From: Chitinophaga chungangae | GTDB lineage: Bacteria; Bacteroidota; Bacteroidia; Chitinophagales; Chitinophagaceae | DNA: 64,000 nt | Reading direction: 5' to 3' | NCBI RefSeq assembly: GCF_017742215.1 | Contig: NZ_JAGHKP010000002.1 | Coordinates: 964,737-1,028,736, forward strand | Part shown: positions 7,777 to 16,302 of the stretch, piece after piece | Layout: the number at the start of each line of letters is the position of its first letter | How positions within the stretch are numbered: the stretch's first letter is position 1 | The notes under the pieces: model-generated | What the model was told of the DNA's origin: nothing | Seen by the model: the letters and a program-made list of their open reading frames with translations, nothing else | Databases searched by the model: none | Position numbers and translations under genes: made by a program

Positions 7777-9060
7777 ATGCCTGCAACCGCTTATATCGCC
7801 ATTATCGCTGCGCTTATATTGCTGCTGGCGGTAATTTACCGCCAGATGGCCCGCTACAGGCGGCAATACAGAACAGAAGCCACGCTCAACTATTTCACCA
7901 CCTCGCTTTTCGGCAAAAATACGGTAGACGACATCCTCTGGGACGTTGCCAAAAACTGCATTTCCCGCCTGCACCTCGAAGATTGTGTGATTTACCTGGT
8001 AGACGAAGAACGGGGCGTGCTGGTGCAAAAAGCCGCCTACGGCCCTAAAAATCCCGTGCGTTTCGAGATCCGCGACCCGATCGAGATCAGGCTGGGCCGC
8101 GGCATCGTAGGGTCGGTGGCGGTTACGGGCCGCCCCGAGCTCATTCCTGATACGTCCAAAGACCCGCGGTATATCGTAGACGACGAGCGCCGCCTTTCCG
8201 AGATCACCGTGCCTATTACCGAAAGCGGCAAAGTGATCGGCATTATCGATTCGGAGCATTCCCGCCGCAACTTCTACACCGCCGGGCATCTCGTGCTGCT
8301 GCAAAGGGTGGCCGCCATCTGCGCGTCCAAAATTTCCCGCACGGTAATGGAGGAAGAAGCCCGCCGCCAGGCCATGGAAGTACAGCTGCTGCACAAACAG
8401 CTGGCCGAGTTCAGGCTGGTAACGCTCAAAAGCCAGATGAACCCGCATTTCCTGTTCAACTGCCTCAACGGGATCTATCATTGTATTTTGGCGTCGGATA
8501 TAGACAAAGCTTCGGATTACGTGTCCAACTTCGCTCGGCTGCTGCGGATGGTGCTGATGCACGCGGAAAAAAACTTTATTTCCCTCCGGGAAGAAGTGGA
8601 GCTGCTGGGCCATTATCTCAAAATAGAAGCTTTGCGTACCAACAAGCCGTTCGAATACGCGATTTATATAGAAGACGGCATCAATCCCGATGAATATTTT
8701 GTGCCGGGCATGCTCATCCAGCCTTTCCTCGAAAACGCCATCTGGCATGGGCTGATGAACAAGGAAGGCGACCGCAGCCTCAACATCCACTGGCGCCGGC
8801 CTAAGGAAAAAGAACTGTTGTGCGAGATCACGGACAATGGGGTGGGCCGCGCACAATCCATCCGCCGCCAGCCTTCCAGTCATGCTTCCAAGGGCATGAG
8901 CCTGTGTATGGAACGCGTAGAGCTGTACAAAGCGCTTTTCAACACCACTTTCCACATCCGCGTGATCGATCTTTACGGGGAAGACGGCGTTGCGCAGGGC
9001 ACGAAGGTGAACATCGCGTTCGAGATTGCTCCGGGCTCGGGAGTGGCGCACATGGGTTAA
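7777..9060 (+). CDS. GAF-domain sensor histidine kinase, LytS/His_kinase (PF06580) type
   Basis: A 427-residue kinase. One membrane segment is at residues 5-21, a GAF domain at about 35-190 and a His_kinase domain with the signature MNPHFLFNCLNG (phospho-accepting His224); the ATPase part has the FLENAIWHGLM N-box and the TDNGVG G-box. This family normally pairs with a LytTR-type response regulator, but none is adjacent, so the partner is elsewhere. The ATG at 7777 puts the membrane segment at the N-terminus; a TTG nine codons upstream is an alternative. Transcribed divergently from pheS over about 60 bp. Confidence 0.88.
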   Translation: MPATAYIAIIAALILLLAVIYRQMARYRRQYRTEATLNYFTTSLFGKNTVDDILWDVAKNCISRLHLEDCVIYLVDEERGVLVQKAAYGPKNPVRFEIRDPIEIRLGRGIVGSVAVTGRPELIPDTSKDPRYIVDDERRLSEITVPITESGKVIGIIDSEHSRRNFYTAGHLVLLQRVAAICASKISRTVMEEEARRQAMEVQLLHKQLAEFRLVTLKSQMNPHFLFNCLNGIYHCILASDIDKASDYVSNFARLLRMVLMHAEKNFISLREEVELLGHYLKIEALRTNKPFEYAIYIEDGINPDEYFVPGMLIQPFLENAIWHGLMNKEGDRSLNIHWRRPKEKELLCEITDNGVGRAQSIRRQPSSHASKGMSLCMERVELYKALFNTTFHIRVIDLYGEDGVAQGTKVNIAFEIAPGSGVAHMG

Positions 9061-9137
9061 AGCCGTTTTTTGAAGAAAATTTTCTGGAATTTTTATGGAA
9101 ACGGGGAACGTCTGCGTCTTCCTAAAAATTACCCGTT

Positions 9138-9605
9138 ATGCTCAAGCTACCCGCTGCCCTGGCAGGCGTATTGCTGTTGGCCTGCACTACGCTCCCGGCC
9201 CAGGAAAAAGAAAAACCCCCGGCCCCTTCCAAACAACTTTCCCCTTCCAAAGGCAAAGTGCCGCCGCCACCGCCGCCCGCTCCTCAGAAAGAAGCGGACT
9301 TTACGCCGCCGAAATTCAAAAAGAACGTGCCGCCACCTCCTCCGCCCGCTCCTCAGAAGGAAGTGAAATTTACGCCGCCAAGATTCAAAAAGGGCGTGCC
9401 GCCACCTCCTCCGCCAGCGCCGCCTGCAAGGAAACAGGAAGCGAAATTCGCTCCGCCGGGGCTCAAAAAGGATGCGCCGGTAAAATCAAAAGAAGTAAAA
9501 TTCGCTCCGCCGGTGATTAAAAAAGACGCTCCCGCAAAACCGAAAGAAGAAATAAAGTTCACACCGCCGGTGATTAAAAAAGATTCGCCCGCGAAAGAAG
9601 CATAA
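9138..9605 (+). CDS. Exported proline/lysine-rich repeat protein
   Basis: A 155-residue protein with a signal peptide (hydrophobic LAGVLLLACTTLPAQ; LLLAC could also be a lipobox, Cys16). The rest consists of five or six degenerate units of 18-26 residues, each with a proline run or AP, then KE, a short beta-like VKF or ADF, then PP and a KK pair. Three consecutive units carry PPPPPPAP. It is strongly basic and almost certainly extended and unstructured. It may span the periplasm, bind peptidoglycan or act as a scaffold, but no homologue is recognised. It stands alone 77 nt after the kinase gene and ends before a bidirectional terminator. Confidence 0.7.
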   Translation: MLKLPAALAGVLLLACTTLPAQEKEKPPAPSKQLSPSKGKVPPPPPPAPQKEADFTPPKFKKNVPPPPPPAPQKEVKFTPPRFKKGVPPPPPPAPPARKQEAKFAPPGLKKDAPVKSKEVKFAPPVIKKDAPAKPKEEIKFTPPVIKKDSPAKEA

Positions 9606-9701
9606 GAAAAAATATTCCGTTACCGGGCTCATTCCCCGGCATTATCCGAATGACGGCGTCCGCCTCCGCCGCCCAATGAGATTAATCCCGCCCATGAACA
9701 G

Positions 9702-9726
9702 GAAAAGCGCACATCGTGCGCTTTTC
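9702..9726. terminator. Bidirectional terminator hairpin
   Basis: GAAAAGCGCAC and GTGCGCTTTTC pair perfectly (11 bp) around a 3-nt loop between the convergent proline-repeat gene and purU. Confidence 0.8.
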
Positions 9727-9754
9727 TTTATGATATCATTTTACATTCAGCATT

Positions 9755-10582
9755 TTACTCGAACACCACGGTCTTATTACGGTAAACAAATACACGGTCG
9801 CTGAAAACCAGGCTGAGCGCCTTTGCCAGCACAGATACTTCGATCTCTTTGCCTGCCCTGATCATATCCGCCGTGGTGAACGAATGGTTCACCGGTATCA
9901 CCTGCTGCGCGATGATCGGCCCTTCGTCCAGCTCGTTGGTTACGAAATGGGAAGTGGCGCCGATCAGTTTCACGCCTCTTTCGAAAGCCTGTTTGTACGG
10001 ATGGCCGCCCGCGAAAGCGGGAAGGAATGAATGGTGGATGTTGATGATCCTTTCCGGGTATTTCGCCACGAAAGCGGGGCTCAGCACACGCATGAATTTC
10101 GCCAGCACGATGTAGTCAGGATTATACCCTTCAATCACTTTTTCCATCTTTTCCTCGAACACGGCCTTGCTGTCCTGTTCATGCGAAATGTAATGGAAAG
10201 GAATGGCGAAACGCTCGCAGATATTCTGCAGCACCTGGTGGTTGCCGATCACGCATTGTATGGAAGCGCCAAGGGTATTGAACTGGTTTCGCACGAGAAT
10301 GTCTGCCAGGCAATGGTATTCTTTGGTCACCATTACGACGATCTTTTTTTCCGGCCTGGGGTTGATGCTAACATAGGCTTCGGGCGGAAGCACCTGGCGG
10401 ATGGCGGTTTCCAGGGCAAGGATATCCGTATCTTTTTCGGCTTCTATACGAATGTAAAAACGGTTATCTGTTTTATCCACAAATTCCCGCAGCGACACGA
10501 TATTCAGCCGTTCCTTCGCCATGATGGCGGAAATGCCGGCCACCAGGCCAACACGGTCGATCGATTGTATCAGGACTATCAT
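9755..10582 (-). CDS. purU: Formyltetrahydrofolate deformylase
   Basis: A 275-residue PurU. Residues 1-80 form an ACT domain (IDRVGLVAGISAIMAKERLNI), followed by a formyltransferase/hydrolase fold with the INIHHSFLPAFAGG active-site segment and the TSHFVTNELDEGPIIAQ motif. It hydrolyses 10-formyl-THF to THF and formate, balancing one-carbon pools and supplying formate. Length is close to the usual 280. It is monocistronic; the partners PurT and GcvT are not nearby. The catalytic His and Asp positions appear conserved, so activity is expected. Confidence 0.93.
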   Translation of the reverse strand: MIVLIQSIDRVGLVAGISAIMAKERLNIVSLREFVDKTDNRFYIRIEAEKDTDILALETAIRQVLPPEAYVSINPRPEKKIVVMVTKEYHCLADILVRNQFNTLGASIQCVIGNHQVLQNICERFAIPFHYISHEQDSKAVFEEKMEKVIEGYNPDYIVLAKFMRVLSPAFVAKYPERIINIHHSFLPAFAGGHPYKQAFERGVKLIGATSHFVTNELDEGPIIAQQVIPVNHSFTTADMIRAGKEIEVSVLAKALSLVFSDRVFVYRNKTVVFE

Positions 10583-10683
10583 AGGACGCCTAATTTAGTA
10601 ATAATTGTTGTTGCGGCAAATCCTGTAATTTGTCGTATTTTCATTACGACCCCTTTATTGTTTTACCCTAAAAACTTCAACTT

Positions 10684-11007
10684 ATGGGCAAATTCGTTAT
10701 CGCCAAGGGCCCTTCCGGCGCATTTTATTTTACCCTGAAAGCCGGCAACGGAGAGAAGATACTCACCAGCGAACATTACACGACCAAAGACAAATGCCTG
10801 CAGGGCATCGCTTCCGTAAAAACGAACGCGGCGATAGACCGGCAGTACGAAGACCACACGTCTAAAGACGGCCGGTATTATTTCGTGCTGAAAGGCGGCA
10901 CGGAAGTGATCGGCACCAGCGAGATGTACAACAGTACCGGCGGCCGCGAAAAAGGCAAAGTATCGGTAAAGGCCAACGCCCCCGATGCCGTGATCGAAGA
11001 AGCATAA
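10684..11007 (+). CDS. yegP: YegP-like protein with two DUF1508 repeats
   Basis: A 107-residue cytoplasmic protein made of two tandem DUF1508 units, residues about 3-50 (FVIAKGPSGAFYFTLKAGNGEKI) and 55-103 (KDGRYYFVLKGGTEVIGTSEMY). Each unit folds as a small beta-beta-beta-alpha element in known YegP structures. The function of the family is unknown. It is convergent with the sugar porter gene, sharing one bidirectional terminator. Confidence 0.85.
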   Translation: MGKFVIAKGPSGAFYFTLKAGNGEKILTSEHYTTKDKCLQGIASVKTNAAIDRQYEDHTSKDGRYYFVLKGGTEVIGTSEMYNSTGGREKGKVSVKANAPDAVIEEA

Positions 11008-11008
11008 A

Positions 11009-11040
11009 GAAGAAGGCTGACCATTTTGTCAGCCTTCTTC
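11009..11040. terminator. Bidirectional terminator between yegP and the sugar porter
   Basis: Thirteen base pairs (11009-11021 with 11028-11040) close a 6-nt loop, flanked by T-run on both strands. The hairpin ends 2 nt before the sugar porter stop codon at 11043. Confidence 0.88.
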
Positions 11041-11042
11041 TT

Positions 11043-12383
11043 TTATTTGATGCCAAGGTCTTGCTGTATCTGTTCCAGCGATCTGCCTTTCGTTTCCGGC
11101 ATTACCCGCCAGATAAAAAGGAAAGAGGCCAGCATCATGACGCTGTAAAAGATGAAAGAATAAAACCCGCCGTTGGCGCTGCCTTCCACGATAATTGGGA
11201 AGGTCCAGGAGATGATGGCCGCCATGATCCAGTGGGTGAAGCTGCCCAGCGAGCCGCCCTGCGAGCGTACGGCGTTGGGGAATATTTCGGAAATGAACAC
11301 CCAGATCACCGCGCCCTGCGAAAACGCGAAGCAGGCGATAAAACCGATCAGGTAAATAATTACGCTGGTGCCGCCGCCGCCCGGGCTGTTAAACGCAATA
11401 GCCGTTAACGCGAGAAAAACGAACATGCCCGCCGCGCCGGCCAGCAGTAATTTTTTCCTCCCGAAACGGTCGATCACGCTCATGGCCAGCAGGGTGAAAA
11501 TGAAGTTCGCCAGGCCGATGTACACCGATTGCTGGAAAGCGTTCGCCTGGCTGAAGCCCGCCATTTCGAAAATGCGCGGCGCATAATAAATGATCGCGTT
11601 GATGCCGGACAGCTGGTTGAACATGGCCAGCAGCATGGCGTAGAAAATAGGTTTGTTGTATTTGCCGGAGAACAGCTTCTCTTTGATGCCTTGTTTCGCC
11701 AGTGCATGTTCTTCCCTGATCAGGTCTGCAATACCGGTTTCGCCCGTACGCGCGAATACGCGCTCCGCCGCTTCGTCCTGCCCGTTAAGCACCAGCCAGC
11801 GCGGGCTTTCGGGGATGGTTCTCACCAGGATAGCGAATATCACCGAAGGGATCGCCATCACGCCGAGCATATAACGCCAGGCATCTTCCCCGATACCGGC
11901 CAGCAGGAAGTTGGCAAGATAAGCCACCAGTATGCCCGCCACGATATTCACCTGGAACGATCCAGCCAATGCGCCGCGTATTTTCGCCGGGGCTATTTCG
12001 GAAATGTACATGGGCCCTACCACGGAAGACGCTCCCACGGCCAATCCGCCGATAAAACGGAACAAAACGAACAGCAGCCAGGCCGAGCTCAGCGCGCAGC
12101 CGATGGCGGAGAGCAGGTACATCAGCGCAATGGCGATCAGTACTTTTTTGCGGCCGTATTTCTGTGCAGGACCGCCGGCCAGCAACGAGCCGAACACGGT
12201 GCCGATAAGACTGGAAGCAACGGTGAAGCCTTGCCAGAAGGAACTTAACGACCATAGCTGCTGGATGGTTTTTTCAGCGCCGGAAATAACGGCCACTTCC
12301 ATACCGAATAAAAAACCGCCGAGGGCGGCGATCAACGATACGCGAACGGCGTAGCCGTGGTTACGTGGAATTACTGTTGTCAT
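11043..12383 (-). CDS. Sugar porter family MFS transporter
   Basis: A 446-residue, 12-helix major facilitator. Diagnostic motifs are GGFLFGMEVAVISGA in helix 1, KYGRKKVL in loop 2-3, RFIGGLAVGASSVVGPMYISE in helix 4-5, PESPRWLV, DRFGRKKLL and the C-terminal PETKGRSLEQIQ. These identify the sugar porter family (XylE/GalP/GLUT-like, proton symport of hexoses or pentoses). The QLSGINAIIYYAPRIFE segment in helix 7 carries the sugar-binding QQ/N region. The specific sugar is undetermined, and no catabolic operon is adjacent, although a SusC/SusD pair is transcribed away on the other side of the long intergenic region. Confidence 0.92.
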   Translation of the reverse strand: MTTVIPRNHGYAVRVSLIAALGGFLFGMEVAVISGAEKTIQQLWSLSSFWQGFTVASSLIGTVFGSLLAGGPAQKYGRKKVLIAIALMYLLSAIGCALSSAWLLFVLFRFIGGLAVGASSVVGPMYISEIAPAKIRGALAGSFQVNIVAGILVAYLANFLLAGIGEDAWRYMLGVMAIPSVIFAILVRTIPESPRWLVLNGQDEAAERVFARTGETGIADLIREEHALAKQGIKEKLFSGKYNKPIFYAMLLAMFNQLSGINAIIYYAPRIFEMAGFSQANAFQQSVYIGLANFIFTLLAMSVIDRFGRKKLLLAGAAGMFVFLALTAIAFNSPGGGGTSVIIYLIGFIACFAFSQGAVIWVFISEIFPNAVRSQGGSLGSFTHWIMAAIISWTFPIIVEGSANGGFYSFIFYSVMMLASFLFIWRVMPETKGRSLEQIQQDLGIK

Positions 12384-13006
12384 GTGGATCTTTTAGGATA
12401 TGGATGAAATTAGGAGATGTTTTCGGGAAATCATAGGAAGGAAGCTGCTAATATGCTTGCTAAAATTAAGGCCATGGAAGCAGGCCCTGTCAGGCGGCGG
12501 ATTTCTTGTGCTGAATTTTGGAATTGATGAAAAGATAGTGTACATTTAACATGTTTCAATATTATCTGAACTATAAAAAAGCATTCCACAAATCGCAGTT
12601 TAAGAAACAAAAAGCCAAACGACCCACGCCCATTCTAATTTTATTGAGAAACGTAGCAGGAGAAAATAAAAAGTAAGGTCTGCACTAAAAACCAAGTTTA
12701 GCGCAACGCCTTAATAGTTTAAAGCCAAATTCGGAATCGAGATGATTAAACCACGTTAATCAAGCCTAATTTATTGTCCACTCAAAAACCGGCGGGAAAC
12801 CGGTACCTGGGGACTTATGCCCGTTTGTGATCTGATGTGGCCGGTTACGCCGGCCGCGTGGTTATTTTTTAACCTTTAAAATCCCATGTTATGACACCTA
12901 TTTAGGTTTTCCACGTAAACCGGCAATAAGCTGTATTGCTGTGTGGGCAAGGCTTTTCCGGGAAAGAAGTTCAAAAATCTTCGCTGAACTATAACGCAAA
13001 AAAATT
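12384..13006. other. Long AT-rich intergenic and structured SusC leader
   Basis: No gene is visible in these 623 bases. An inverted repeat GATTAA-ACCACG-TTAATC lies at 12744-12761. The segment 12787-12870 can fold: ACCGG/CCGGT arms near 12788-12804, then GGCCGG (12839-12844) and CCGGCC (12850-12855) closing a TTACG loop, followed by a T-run at 12865-12870. This resembles a terminator or attenuator about 140 nt upstream of the SusC start. No typical TAnnTTTG promoter stands out. Confidence 0.5.
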
Positions 13007-16000
13007 ATGAAAAACAAGAGGAACGTTGCTTTTCTGAAAAAGGCGATAGGCGGAGCTTTTCTCCTTGCCTTCGTTTTTTCCGGCCCCCTTCACGTTCGGG
13101 CGTCCGTAGCCTCAGGGCTTTTTTATCAACAGGTACAAACCGTCAAAGGCAAGGTAATTAGCGAACAAGACAAACAACCGGTACCCGGCGCCGCGGTGCA
13201 GATCAAGGGCACCAGCAAAGGGACCGTTACCAACGAAAACGGTGAATTTTCCATCCAGGCCAATGCGGGCGACGTGCTCGTTATTTCCAGCATTGGTTTC
13301 ACTTCCCAGGAAGTGGCTGTAGCAGCAGGCAAAACTTATGACATCACATTGGCCTTCTCCAATACTTCCCTCGAAGAAGTGGTGGTAACGGGTTATTCAG
13401 CGCAACGTGTAAAAGACCTTACCGGGGCTGTGGCCGTGGTAAACGTGAACCAGATGAAACAGCAGCCCGTGGCCAGCCCGGTGGAAGCCCTCCAGGGTAA
13501 GGCAACCGGCGTGCAGGTGATCAGCGACGGCGCGCCCGGCGCTACGCCGCAGATCCGCATCCGCGGTTTCTCCACCATCAACAACAACGACCCGCTCTTC
13601 GTTATCGACGGCGTTCCTTATGAAGGCAAGCTCTCCTGGCTGGACCAGAACGATATCGAAACCATGCAGGTGCTGAAAGATGCGTCCTCCGCATCCATCT
13701 ATGGCGCCAGGGCGAACAACGGCGTTGTGATCATCACCACCCGCCAGGGTGTAAAAGGCCCGCCGAAGATCAATCTCAGCACATACTACGGCGTTCAGAC
13801 GCCGCGCCGCGAGGCTTTCCCGGAAATGATGAACCCGCAGCAATATGCCGAATACCTGTTCGAAGCATTCCGCAACGCCGGTCTTACCCCCGGCACCGAT
13901 GCCACAACCGGCAGCAACTACGGGAACGGCAGCACGCCCACTTTGCCGGAATACCTGCTTGCAGGCAGCAAAACAGGGCAGAACATCACTCCTGCGGATG
14001 CTGATCCGTCTAAATACAATTACAGCCGCGACGTGGCTACCTTCTACCAGATTACAAGAGCCAACCAGCAAGGTACCGACTGGTTCAGGGAGATCACGAA
14101 AAACGCTCCCATCCGCAACGTGCAGCTGGGCGTTAACGGCGGCGGCGAAAATGCCACTTATGCCATCGGTGCCGGTTACCTCGGCCAGGAAGGTATCGTG
14201 AAACATACCGGTTACGAGCGGTATAACGTTCGCGCCAACACGAGATTTTCCGCTTTCGACAATCATTTCCGCTTCGGCGAAAATATACAGTACAGTTATG
14301 AAGAATTTGCCGGCGTGGGCGTAAACCCCAACGTATCGGGCGATTACCAGGGAGAAGGCAGCGCATTCGGTTTTGCGTACCGCATCCCTGTGATCATTCC
14401 CGTGTATGATATCATGGGCAACTTCGCGGGCAGCCGCGGCGACAAGCTGGGCAACGCCCAAAACCCGCTCTCGATGCTTTACCGCGCAAAAGATAACATC
14501 AACAAACGCAACTTCTTTTTCGGAAATGTGTTCGGTGAAGTAGACATCGTGAAAGGACTGATGGCGCGCACTTCTTTCGGTGCGCGTTATGAGAATTACA
14601 GCGGGGTTTCGTTCACCTATCCGAACCTCGAATTTTCCGAAGGCAGCGCGGCAAACGGCATGTCTGAGTTCCAGGGCTTCAACACAGACTGGACATGGAC
14701 CAACACGCTGACCTACAAATGGACAGTGGCCAATGTGCACGCGCTGACCGTACTGGCGGGCACCGAGGCTTACCAGTCGCGCAACCGCTTCCTTTCCGCA
14801 GGCCGTAACGACTTCTTCCTGCTCGGAAGCCCAGATTATTATTACCTGCCCGCGGGCGCATCCAATATCAATAACACGTCCAGTGGCGGCGTAGGTTCGC
14901 TGTTCTCCATCTTCGGCCGCGCCGATTATTCGTACCTCGACCGCTACCTGGTTAGCCTTACGGTGCGCCGCGACGGATCTTCCAATTTCGGCGAGAACAA
15001 CCGCTACGGTACCTTCCCCGCGGGAAGCATAGCCTGGCGCCTTTCCGAGGAAGGTTTCCTGAAAGGCAGCTCAGTGATCACCGACCTGAAACTTCGCGCA
15101 GGGTACGGTATTACCGGTAACCAGCGTATTCCCGGTTTCCAGTACCTGGACCGCTACGAAAGCCTTCTCGCCAACGCCGCCTATTCGTTTAACGGCAAAA
15201 GCGTAGTTGCCGGTGTTTGGCAAAAAGCGTATAAAAACGAGGAGGTAAAATGGGAAGAACTGAAATCCCTCAACATCGGTCTTGACTTTACCCTGTTAGG
15301 CGGGGAGATCGATGGTGCGATCGACTGGTACAACCGTAAAACCACAGACATGCTGTACCCGGTTCCGCTGCCGTCCACTTCCGTCGGGATGGGCGCGTCT
15401 CCTTTCGTGAATATCGGGGATATGAAGAACCAGGGTATTGAAGTGGCGGTAGGTTATCACTACGGCCAGCGGGACGACAGGCCCTTCAAGCTCGATGTAA
15501 ACCTGAACGTATCCCGCAACGTAAACGAAGTACTTGAGCTGGCCCCTTCCGTGAAAGAACAGCTGTACGGCACGTTCCGCAGCCTTCAAACCACGATCCT
15601 CAGGCCTGGCGAACCTTTCGGCTCTTTCTACGGGTATAAATCGGAAGGCATTTATCAAAGTGAAGACGACCTCGGCAAAAGCCCGAAATACAGCGGCGCG
15701 CGCGTGGGCGGCCCGAAATACACGGATGTATCCGGCGACGGGCAGATCACGCCGGACGATCGCACCGTTATCGGAAACCCGCATCCGGACTTCCTGTACA
15801 GCCTCAGCATTAACGCCAAGTATAAGAACTGGGATATGAACATGTTCTTCAACGGTTCGCAGGGCAACGACCTGTATGAGGCCACCCGTTACTTTACGGA
15901 CTTCAGCACCTTCGACGGTACGGCCAGCGTGCGTATGCTGGACCGCTGGTCGCCCAGCAATCCCACTTCTACGATTCACACGCCTAACAGAAGGGCATCC

Positions 16001-16285
16001 GATTATGAACTTGCTTCTTCCAGCTATTATGTGCAGGACGGCAGCTTCTTCAGGATGAAGAACCTCCAGCTGGGCTACAACTTCAAAGTGGAAAACTGGT
16101 TCAAAGGCCATATGCGCACCCTGAGAGCGTATGTGGGCGTCACCAATCTGTTCACCATCACCAAGTACACCGGCCTGGACCCCGAAGTGAGCCAGACCAA
16201 CTCCACCTTCTCGGCGCTGGGCGTGGACTTTGGTGTTTACCCGGTGGGGCGTCAGTTTCTTTTTGGCATCAGTGCAGGTTTCTAA
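13007..16285 (+). CDS. SusC/RagA-type TonB-dependent outer-membrane protein
   Basis: A 1092-residue outer-membrane transporter. It has a signal peptide (about 1-33), a carboxypeptidase-regulatory-like domain at 45-115 (VKGKVISEQDKQPVPGAAVQIKG), the TonB-box/plug region with EEVVVTGYSAQRVKDLTGAV, plug motifs such as PQIRIRGFSTINNNDPLFVIDGVP and KDASSASIYGARANNGVVIITT, and a 22-strand barrel ending in an aromatic-rich terminus (FLFGISAGF). SusC proteins import ligands captured by their SusD lid. No STN domain is present, so FecR-type signalling is not expected. SusD follows 17 nt downstream. No glycoside hydrolase is adjacent, so the ligand cannot be inferred. Confidence 0.96.
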   Translation: MKNKRNVAFLKKAIGGAFLLAFVFSGPLHVRASVASGLFYQQVQTVKGKVISEQDKQPVPGAAVQIKGTSKGTVTNENGEFSIQANAGDVLVISSIGFTSQEVAVAAGKTYDITLAFSNTSLEEVVVTGYSAQRVKDLTGAVAVVNVNQMKQQPVASPVEALQGKATGVQVISDGAPGATPQIRIRGFSTINNNDPLFVIDGVPYEGKLSWLDQNDIETMQVLKDASSASIYGARANNGVVIITTRQGVKGPPKINLSTYYGVQTPRREAFPEMMNPQQYAEYLFEAFRNAGLTPGTDATTGSNYGNGSTPTLPEYLLAGSKTGQNITPADADPSKYNYSRDVATFYQITRANQQGTDWFREITKNAPIRNVQLGVNGGGENATYAIGAGYLGQEGIVKHTGYERYNVRANTRFSAFDNHFRFGENIQYSYEEFAGVGVNPNVSGDYQGEGSAFGFAYRIPVIIPVYDIMGNFAGSRGDKLGNAQNPLSMLYRAKDNINKRNFFFGNVFGEVDIVKGLMARTSFGARYENYSGVSFTYPNLEFSEGSAANGMSEFQGFNTDWTWTNTLTYKWTVANVHALTVLAGTEAYQSRNRFLSAGRNDFFLLGSPDYYYLPAGASNINNTSSGGVGSLFSIFGRADYSYLDRYLVSLTVRRDGSSNFGENNRYGTFPAGSIAWRLSEEGFLKGSSVITDLKLRAGYGITGNQRIPGFQYLDRYESLLANAAYSFNGKSVVAGVWQKAYKNEEVKWEELKSLNIGLDFTLLGGEIDGAIDWYNRKTTDMLYPVPLPSTSVGMGASPFVNIGDMKNQGIEVAVGYHYGQRDDRPFKLDVNLNVSRNVNEVLELAPSVKEQLYGTFRSLQTTILRPGEPFGSFYGYKSEGIYQSEDDLGKSPKYSGARVGGPKYTDVSGDGQITPDDRTVIGNPHPDFLYSLSINAKYKNWDMNMFFNGSQGNDLYEATRYFTDFSTFDGTASVRMLDRWSPSNPTSTIHTPNRRASDYELASSSYYVQDGSFFRMKNLQLGYNFKVENWFKGHMRTLRAYVGVTNLFTITKYTGLDPEVSQTNSTFSALGVDFGVYPVGRQFLFGISAGF

Positions 16286-16302
16286 CTTAAAAGAATTTGA
16301 AA

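Noticed and set aside
9270..9600. Tandem repeat read as a CRISPR or satellite
   Set aside because: The repeats are in frame with an exported protein and vary at the protein level; there are no unique spacers.
10474..10482. A perfect TTATCCACA DnaA box
   Set aside because: It is a single site inside the purU coding sequence and is expected by chance.
12384..13006. A known riboswitch in the SusC leader
   Set aside because: The hairpins do not match the conserved cores of any riboswitch class I can recall, and the downstream gene gives no metabolite clue.
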